Source: Dryococelus australis
Taxonomy: Eukaryota > Arthropoda > Insecta > Phasmatodea > Phasmatidae
DNA: 64,000 nt
Assembly (NCBI GenBank): GCA_029891345.1
Contig: CM057000.1
Coordinates: 140,352,163 to 140,416,162 of the forward strand
Direction: 5' to 3'
Part shown: in pieces, positions 56,905 through 64,000 of the stretch
How the letters are laid out: the number at the start of each line of letters is the position of its first letter
Position numbering within the stretch: the first letter of the stretch is position 1
The notes under the pieces: generated by a model
What the model was told of the DNA's origin: nothing
The model's input: only the letters and a program-made list of their open reading frames with translations
Database searches by the model: none
Program-made: the position numbers and the translations under genes

Positions 56905-58097
56905 CTCTTTGTATCAGTGATAGAATTACATGGCCTTTTGTCGAATTACATATGACGTATGGTCTTGTCTGGCCATAGTTGTGCAATACACACACACACA
57001 TGTGTGTGTGATGGGCTTGGTACACGAGTTTAGGCGAGGGACTGAAATTCTGTAATTATTAACATCACTGTAGACAACATGTCAGCTTTTATGTTGACTT
57101 GTATTACCACTCTCTACGAGAATCAAACCTGCGATACCTCGAGATTGGATAGGGGAACAAGCAGTGTTTCCTTTCAATAGTATACCAGTAAGTGCGTTGA
57201 TAAGGGGAGGTGGTGGTGGGGATGCAGTACTTGGTCGGTATCTACCGCGCACGGAAAGGCAGGGCTGGTCATTACGGTCTCCGCTTCCAGCGAGGTCACG
57301 TCGACGATGAGATATGCTCGCAGCCTACGAGTATTCACTGCTACTTCTGGTAAGGTAGGGGATAGTTCGTTTCTGGAAGTAAGTACGTGCATTGAAGGTT
57401 TCGAGTATGACTGTAATTATTACCTGCTTCGGTACACGAGTGCAGGTCGGAGATAAAACGACCACATACGTGGCCTACGAGTATTCACTGCTATACCAGT
57501 TAAGGTGGGGGATAATTCGTTTCGTAATAGGGAGCATATCGTTGTAGCATGTGTTGTATGTGTGGGGCGGAAACTCGTGCGTGAAGGCGGGCGTGCGTGT
57601 GTGTGTGTGCACGTGTGTGTTTACTGGTTTAAACAGTTATATTCATAATGCTTTCTTTTGAGCTGGTGGATGTATTGTTTCCTTGCCAATATGTTTGGGC
57701 TATGGATTTGCAAACTAAATAGTTCGATCGACCAGAACTTCCTGCTCTACCAATTCTGTCCACCATCTTGGAAGTCACAGTCTAGCAAAATGGTGCCTGG
57801 TGACAAGTGCGCCTACGGCGACCATTTGCACACATGACGGGTGGTGGCGTGGGTGGGCCGTGGCGGCAGGCGGTACACTAACGACGACTGTCATTTTTTG
57901 TATGGATGATGTCTGAATGCTGAATCTTGGAAGTCGCACTGTCTAGCACATTGTCGACTGGTGGTGGGGTGGACAGTGCGTCGACAATGGCAATTTACAA
58001 TGATGGTCGCTGGTGGTGGTGGGTGTCCATGATGGCGGCCAATAGGCCGACGAGTAGGAAATGCTGCCAGGGTTACCCCCCCACACACACGCCTACA

Positions 58098-58330
58098 ATT
58101 GATGCCTATGTTATGCGGTTCGGAAATTACAGCCACCTATGCTTCTAAGTTGACATAGGGCAGGCTTGACCCTGAGCCCCTTCTACTAGTAGTACTTGAT
58201 GTCTATGTTATGAATTTGGTAACTATAACTCGAATGGTTCGGAAATTACAGCCACCTATGGTTATATGTTGTCATAAGGCATACTTGACCCACGACCATT
58301 CTCTTAGTCATGGTTGATGCCTATGTTATG
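58098..58330 (-). repeat. Displaced pair of inverted subterminal repeat units
   Basis: Two units of the ~118-bp repeat in the orientation of the right array (ATGCCTATGTTATG, GGTTCGGAAATTACAGCCAC). They are separated from the main right array by about 900 bp of duplicated module sequence. Confidence 0.8.
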
Positions 58331-58364
58331 TTCTGAGCATGCGGGTCGGAAAGGGTGTCTGCTC

Positions 58365-59165
58365 TCTGTTACACGTATGCTCAGGGAGTCGGCACACGGT
58401 GATGCAGCTGGGACTTGGCCAGGCAGTGGCAAGCGAGCGAGGAAGTATGACCAGGGGTGATGTGGTCAGGTGGAGGGGGGAGGAAGTGTGGCAGGCGGGG
58501 TTGCCGAGGGGGAGAAAGTGCGTGAGGAAGTGTGAGTGTGTGTGGCCTTGCCGAGGAAACAGGAAAGAGGGGTATCTATCGTGCACGGAAAGGCAGGACC
58601 AGTCATTGTGGTCTCCGGTTCCAGCGAGGTCACATCGTCGATGAATACGATGACGACGACGACGTCGACGATGACGACGATGAGATGCGCTCGTGGCATA
58701 CATGTATTCACTGCTACACCAGTTAAGGTAGGGGATAAATCTTTTTCGTCATATAATGCTTATCGTAGTAGCATGTGTTGTTGTATGTGCGGGGGGACTC
58801 AGTTGTCCAGCGATGACTGTGTATTCATTGCGAGTGACATCTCATTACATATGTACATACATGCATTGACGTCTCAGTACACGGCTCATCGGTGCAAGGC
58901 CGGTGGTACTTATTGACTATCTGGACGTAAGTGCACTGTTACACAAGTGCTCGGGGGGTCGGCGCACAGAGTCGCTGTCTTGGTGGTGGCAAGTGCTCGA
59001 TGATGTATGGTCAGGGGTGATGATGTAGGCAGGTGGAGGGGGGAGGACAAGGGATAGAGAGAGAGAGCGCGCAAGAACAAGTGGAAGTTCGCTGGTCGAG
59101 GTGCCGAGGGAGGGAGTGTGCATGTGTGAGTGTGTTGCCAGACGGTGGCACCGAGGAGACAGGAG
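58365..59165. repeat. Diverged tandem duplication, offset about 585 bp
   Basis: 58365-58570 and 58940-59165 share CTGTTACAC..GTGCTC.GGGGGTCGGC, GGCAAG.G.TCG, GTCAGGGGTGATG.., CAGGTGGAGGGGGGAGGA, TGCCGAGGG.G and GAAACAGGA-like words in order. GT-rich and purine-rich. Arginine/glycine-rich frames across it are composition effects. Confidence 0.6.
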
Positions 59166-59269
59166 AGACAGAGGTGAGTAAGAACGTGGAGACGTACAGG
59201 CCGACATATGTCCACTAGGTCCCTTCTCGTCGTCGGGGGGTTATGCATGTATTATGATTTCTTTGGTAT

Positions 59270-59765
59270 TTGTATCTCAAATGTTTCATAATTTACAGTC
59301 ATCTACCATAGTCGTGATTGATGTCTATGGTATGAATTTGGCGACTATAACTCAAACGGTTCAGAATTACACCCACCTATGCTTATACACTGACGAATGG
59401 CATAGTTGACCCCACAACCTCTCTCCTAGTCGAGGGTGATGTCTATGTTATGAATTTGATGACTATAACTTGAACAGTTCGGACATTATGCACACCTATG
59501 ATTATAAGTTGACATGTGGCATATTTGATCCCGCCATCCTTCTCCTAGTCAGGGTGGATGCCTATGTTATGAATTTGACAAAAATAAGTTAATTGGTTCG
59601 GGAATCATAGCCAGCTATGCTTATAAGTTGACATCGGGCATGTTTAACACCTCGACCCTTCTCCTAGTCGTGGTTTATGTCTATTTTATTAATTTGATAA
59701 CTATAACTTAAATGGTTCGGAAATTACAGCCAACTATGCATATAAGTTAACATGGGGCATGTTCG
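59270..59765 (-). repeat. Right subterminal tandem repeat, about four units
   Basis: Inverted counterpart of 46741-47640, with units marked by TGTCTATGTTATGAATTTG and CTTATAAGTTGACATGTGGC. It has fewer units than the left side. Confidence 0.9.
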
Positions 59766-60263
59766 CCCTGCGGACGGCAATATTACACGAGATCCGATCG
59801 TTCGCGACTCCTTGATGCTCCACCGCCGCCAGCGATGCGCTGGTCGCCAAAATGATCGACATCCTCAAATGGGCGCCAATTGCCCTGGGTAGACATAGGT
59901 CGGCGATACCAAAATGGCCGCCGGGGAATTAGAAGCTCCGACTTTGAGAGAGAAACTCCGACCGAAACCGCCATATTGGGCAAATCGCCGCTGCAAAGGG
60001 CAAACTGCCTGGATTATGCTAATTAGCACTAGCTGCCAAGATGGCCGCCGGTGGAGGGAGGGAAATTGGGGAACTTTTGAGGGGGGGAATGGGAAAGAGT
60101 GACGTTTTTGTACTCGAAATCGACCGTTTTGGACGGGAAAAAGGCAAAAACGGGAAATTCTCGCTCCTGGGGTCCGCAGCCCGATGCCAGGTAATATGTT
60201 AATTAGGCTTCACGGCTCCACCACCAGATGCTAGGTGTGGCAGAATGCCCTTTTTATACTACT
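59766..60263 (-). repeat. Maverick right terminal inverted repeat (unique part)
   Basis: Reverse complement of 46255-46740 with scattered substitutions and small indels, for example an extra CAATATGGCGG segment. It ends TTTATACTACT, followed by the duplication CAAGTG. The 66-codon frame of the left repeat is open here too (59783-59983, minus). Confidence 0.9.
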
Positions 60264-60269
60264 CAAGTG
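60264..60269. other. Right target-site duplication CAAGTG
   Basis: Differs from the left copy CAAGTA only in the last base. Confidence 0.7.
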
Positions 60270-61928
60270 CTGAGACAACAAGAGTAACCTAGTGCATCTT
60301 TATCAAACATTTCAACATGCCCCTATCACCTCCTAACAAAGTCTTAGGTTACTCTGGTTTAACCAGCTAGTAAAAATGTTTACATACAATAATTATTATT
60401 GATAGCAGTAAGAAAAATACATTTTTTTTAACTTCCAATGGAAAGCGCATAAAAAGTATTGCTCTGATAGTTAACGGGAAACAATAAACAATTTATTTCG
60501 ATGTTGATGTGCTGAATTATGTTCATTTACATGAGTTTCTCTTGTAAGTCACAAAATTATATATCCGTCTCAGCCCATTAACACAGGAGTGAAATCAACG
60601 CCCAACGATCTCCCCAATAATCAAAATATGCGATGGTTATGCAAGAACAAAGCAAATTAAAAGTACTTCTGATAGCACAGTATGACGAATTTTGCAGTCG
60701 TATTTTTTTTTCATGTCATGGCCCAATGAACACTGCGGCAAAGAGACATAAATAAACTTAGGGCTATGGAATTTGATATTATGATCAACGTACATATGAC
60801 AACCATCCTTAATAGCAGTAAATTATCATGACTTCTCATAAGGCAAATGTACTTAGTAAAAGTGATTGCTAGAAAATAAACGTTCCTAAACTGAAGGGGA
60901 ATTCACTTCACCGAAACAGTGCCCCAGAAGAGCCCACTACATCAGTATTCTAAACCAAAACAAGTCTCTCAGAAACATTTCGATGTGATGATAATAGTTA
61001 CACAGTTAGTTTAATATATGCTTGAGCGTGGTGATGATTTCTATATGTTCGAGAGATAAAACATTGAACAAAAAAATGAACTTAAATGCTTGAATGCAAA
61101 ATATACAAGTGACTGAGGGAAAATTTTGTCATATAACGTAAAACACAAAATACTTCTGGAGAGTAAAAAAATGAAAGTAGAATAAGGTCTGGAAAATTAG
61201 AAGCTGAAATAAACCCACAGCTTTAAGGATTGAGAATATTCAAAACTATACATCACGTTGTATGTCTTAATATGTCACAATATTAATAAAAATCATTTAT
61301 TTATAAGTGAAAGTACTTCACTATTCGCAACATTGTGTAGGTACTCAAGCGATGTTGAGTGACTGCAATTCAGAGTACTGGTGGTAATAATGGCGTTTTT
61401 AAGGTCATAAACAGTTGGATGTGTCATCATAGCATGCTGAGCAGATTATGAATTGACTTAACTAGGCGACAAACGCTTATGTGTTGGCTGTGTAGATAAG
61501 TAACTGAAGGGCATGCGCATGAACAGAGAAGTGCTGCCCTCGCAGGAAGCAGTTATGAACATGTCTGTAATAATACTTCTGTCAGAATACGCAAGACAAC
61601 ACAGCTATCAAATGGGTTGGGAGAAGGAAGATAACCTGGGTGCGTATTAAGAGAATCGCATCTCCAACACAGAGAGACCATTGCCTTATTCTCCTAGGCT
61701 TTAGGAAGGATGCCCCAGCGTAAACAATGTTTGACATTTGTATGAAATATGTCTTCCATTGTCGTCGTCAGATGTAAAATAGTTTCGCCCACATATAAAG
61801 TTCAAGGGAAATAAGACTATGTCATAAATAAGAACAGAGGAGGACTGATCAGAGAGACCCGAGAATTACGGGGGTTCATTTCTAGACAAGCTGGAATTCA
61901 CACACATGTACGTTTATGTTACGTTTGT
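60270..61928. other. AT-rich DNA, no recognised gene
   Basis: Near 60279-60356 a short inverted pair (AGAGTAACCTA ... TAGGTTACTCT) frames about 55 bp. Otherwise nothing is recognisable. Confidence 0.55.
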
Positions 61929-62136
61929 GATTGGTCGACTTGTTGTTTGACACCTCCTGGAGATAAATGAGCCAATAACAAACATGCAATAAATTGTGCT
62001 CCCAACCACCGCCTTTTACTATCACAACAATCAACCAATAAACAGTTGATACTGTATGAGAATATATAAGACTGTGAAGTCAAGACTACAGCTCACTTAA
62101 CTCGCGAATTTCTCGGGTCACTACTAATAAGTGACC
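61929..62136 (+). promoter_or_regulatory. Promoter-like CCAAT boxes, TATA box and downstream hairpin
   Basis: CCAAT-type sites (ATTGG about 61930, CCAAT about 61971 and 62034) precede TATATAAG (62063-62070). About 25 bp further is ACAGCTCACTTAAC, an initiator-like context. A perfect hairpin GGTCACT-ACTAATA-AGTGACC (62116-62136) follows. It could be a host promoter or a solo LTR. Confidence 0.35.
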
Positions 62137-62358
62137 TGTATTGTGCTCCTGTCCTTACCAGCTCCAAGGAAGAGTAGATCCGGAAGAACTTCCATCGCCC
62201 TAGAGAAGGGTCGAGGCAGTGCAGTGGGGCGGTTTATGCATCAGTCCGTCCTTCGAAAGTTAAAGTTTGGTAAATATTTCACTGATGGGCAAATAGAAAA
62301 TAAAGTTGCTCAGAGATTTGTTGAACATCACGTGACCGCTGAACGGACGGACCACTAA
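62131..62358 (+). other. Possible 75-codon ORF downstream of the TATA box
   Basis: The ATG is in the hairpin's right arm and the frame runs to 62358. It is basic, with mixed composition (KLKFGKYFTDGQIENKV). Position after a promoter-like region is the only support. No family is recognised. Confidence 0.25.
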
Positions 62359-62509
62359 CGGATGACTCTGAATATTGTGGGTCCAGCCTAAGTCTGCGAT
62401 TACCTGCGGAGATCAGACGTACCTCGATCCCCCTGCCCACTGGGAAGCCATCTTCACAAATAATTGCATGAATGGCAAGTGCTTGGGTGGCGTTAAAAGA
62501 ACTGGACAT

Positions 62510-63585
62510 TTTTCTTTTGCTCTTACTAATGTTGCATGAACCACCAAGAGTGTATAGTAAATTTAGACTGTAAGTGCGTGGTTACTAAGGAATATCTCTG
62601 GGAGGTGCAATTGATGTGGACAATTTTGGGACGAAACGCAATGATCTACAAAATAAAAGTTCAGGAATAAGACATTCTTATTTGGGGTTCTTAAAATTTT
62701 TAAGTGAATTATCATGTGAAAGTCTGTGTCTGAAATCCAGATAAATGGTTATGTATGGAAAGAATATTAAAGCAGGAAAGCAGGCAAGATCCATCTTCAC
62801 TCTCTGTGCAGCAAGGCTTTGCTGGAATTTGAGACATTGCAACTAGAATATTCAGTGACAATGACTCCAGGTTTGTCACTGCTGTAAATGCATCGGAAGG
62901 TGGCGTGGGCTGTGATAAATAGTTCTCCAAATAACTCGTTACAACGTTAATAACAGGATGCCGATTATCACAGTCGATGAAAAACATGATTTGCACCCTC
63001 TTTTTATACAGGTTGTCCGCAATGAAACATCCTTATTTCGTTAGGTTCTTGGGAGTGAAAGAATTGAAATGTGAGCAATTTGTTGATGCACATGAGTAGC
63101 AAATCATTTCAAGTTTTTCGGAGAAAATCAGGGTAATTCTACGTGAGCTCCTTTGGTGACATGCAGTAATTTCTCGTCTGTACTAGATTTCCGTCCATGA
63201 CTGCACTGATAAAAATTTCCGTATATTTATGGAATGTTTTACAGAAATGTACATTGTATATACGGAAAGGCAATCCGTAATGACCGAAAACGGAGTTAAG
63301 TCCGTAAATACAAAATACAGAAAGTCTCTGTATTCCCTTTGGCTTCGAGTTATGGCGACAAATAATGCCGATTCTACACGAAGCTTTCTTTGCTACTGTA
63401 ACAAGAAAATTATCGTTTCTGTGGCAGTTAAGGTTATCCACGTGACTACGACCTATTCTTTCAAAAATTAAAAAATAGCATCAGGCATCTGTAACATTTG
63501 GCAACATTAAAAAATACACTAAATTTAAGAGAAACTTAATTTTTGCTTTCGCCTTTCGAATAGAAATATAAAAGTTATACCATGA
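62510..63585. other. No recognised gene
   Basis: AT-rich. The frames at 62712-62996 (minus) and 63139-63471 lack known domains. Confidence 0.5.
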
Positions 63586-63589
63586 TTAT

Positions 63590-63670
63590 GCTGTGAGAGT
63601 TGTAGGTGAATGGTTAGAGTCGAGGATAGGCAATCCAGTGACTCGGGTTGAAACCTTGCTTAAGTACGAA
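63590..63670 (+). mobile_element. tRNA-like SINE head fragment
   Basis: GTAGGTGAATGGTTAGAGTC (A-box-like) and TCGGGTTGAAACC (B-box-like) are spaced as in a tRNA. AT-rich DNA follows directly, with no body recognised. Confidence 0.45.
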
Positions 63671-64000
63671 ATATTTTTACTTTTTTAATATAATTTTGTA
63701 TACATGGTAGAACATCCAAATAACGAAAATTAAAGACATTTTCATTATCTATTTTTATTTTAAATGGAAAGTACAGAAAACTAATTCGGAAATCAACGAA
63801 GAGGTTCTGTGAAATTTGCGGAAAGTCCGTTTCTTAAAATCAATGTGTCCGTAATTTTACGGAGAGTTTACGGACACTTCTGGATAAATTTTTACCAGCA
63901 CTTTTCTGTAAAATGAAGGAAATTTTTTTTAACAGGGTGGAGTAACGGTGCGGATTGCTTCCACAATCCTGAAACTGAAGTATTCGCACTTCCGTGGTGT

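Larger units (their letters stand above)
54830..58740 (+). repeat. Repeated module with conserved plus-strand peptide, four copies
   Basis: A block of about 120 bp recurs at about 54850-54975, 57240-57370, 57440-57505 (partial) and 58590-58740. On the plus strand it reads, in one frame, SASSEVTSTM...VFTAT--KVGD, SGSSEVTSS...VFTATPVKVGD, SASSEFATT...VFTPTPVKV and VFTAIPVKVGDN. Each copy is followed by AAGGTA(G/A), a possible splice donor. One copy has gained a GAC/GAT triplet expansion (about 58635-58685). The other strand also looks partly open, so coding direction is uncertain. Function unknown. Confidence 0.5.
46255..60263. mobile_element. Degenerate Polinton/Maverick, 14,009 bp
   Basis: Ends are inverted copies starting AGTAGTATAAAAAAGGGC, with about 490 bp of unique terminal repeat followed on both sides by ~118-bp tandem units. 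The left half carries leftward genes: integrase, its small partner protein, a 95-codon ORF, a coiled-coil protein and zinc-finger modules. The right half is composed of duplicated modules. Canonical Polintons also encode polymerase B, a packaging ATPase, a protease and two capsid proteins, and none is recognisable here. A hAT element interrupts it. AG termini, long inverted repeats, near-matching 6-bp duplications and an integrase of the right type make the class assignment strong. Confidence 0.85.

Noticed and set aside
58326..59248. Several Arg/Ser/Pro-rich frames on both strands
   Set aside because: They overlap one another in a purine-skewed, GT-rich duplicated segment, and no frame is conserved between the two copies.

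Overview
This window is eukaryotic nuclear DNA, AT-rich and almost free of long open reading frames. It is dominated by transposable-element debris. The mix points to an arthropod, most likely a large-genome hemimetabolous insect: tRNA-derived SINEs, hAT, Tc1-type and TTAA-specific DNA elements, very abundant short MITEs and a Polinton/Maverick. The species cannot be named from sequence alone. There is no operon, CRISPR array, rRNA or convincing functional tRNA.

Layout. 0-6 kb: a 14-bp minisatellite, a broken C2H2 zinc-finger gene, GA/GATA microsatellites, an AGGTCA-rich repeat and a SINE. 6.3-9.1 kb: a 36-bp minisatellite apparently grown from a MITE end, then a three-level nest of transposons with a clean target duplication at the TTAA level and a near-clean one at the innermost level. 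12-17 kb: a TTGGCCCAA-rich repeat, a SINE and a decayed DDE transposase. 18.4-20.7 kb: a strongly decayed reading frame that I read as the N-terminal and exonuclease part of a Polinton-type DNA polymerase B, preceded by a zinc finger. 21.5-33.3 kb: MITE-A copies, two inserted into other MITE-A copies with TA duplications, a hAT-type MITE, and one plausible host exon at 28.1-28.3 kb. 34.8 kb: a 176-bp almost perfect hairpin. 37.7-39.05 kb: a dead Tc1 element. 40.3-42.3 kb: a satellite of about 295 bp period.

The most notable object is a 14.0-kb element at 46255-60263. It has long terminal inverted repeats starting AG, imperfect 6-bp flanking duplications (CAAGTA/CAAGTG), arrays of a ~118-bp subterminal repeat, and a leftward block of closely packed genes. 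These are a retroviral-type Polinton integrase, a small partner protein known from arthropod Polintons, an intact 95-codon unknown, a long coiled-coil fibre-like protein, and tandemly duplicated zinc-finger modules. The integrase, coiled-coil and zinc-finger genes carry frameshifts or stops, and a 1.4-kb hAT element with a perfect 8-bp duplication sits inside. No polymerase, capsid, ATPase or protease gene is visible in it. Its right half is instead built from internally duplicated modules of unknown function. It is best read as an atypical, degenerate Maverick.

Apart from the 28.1-28.3 kb exon I cannot point to a convincing host gene. The remaining sequence is probably intronic or intergenic.
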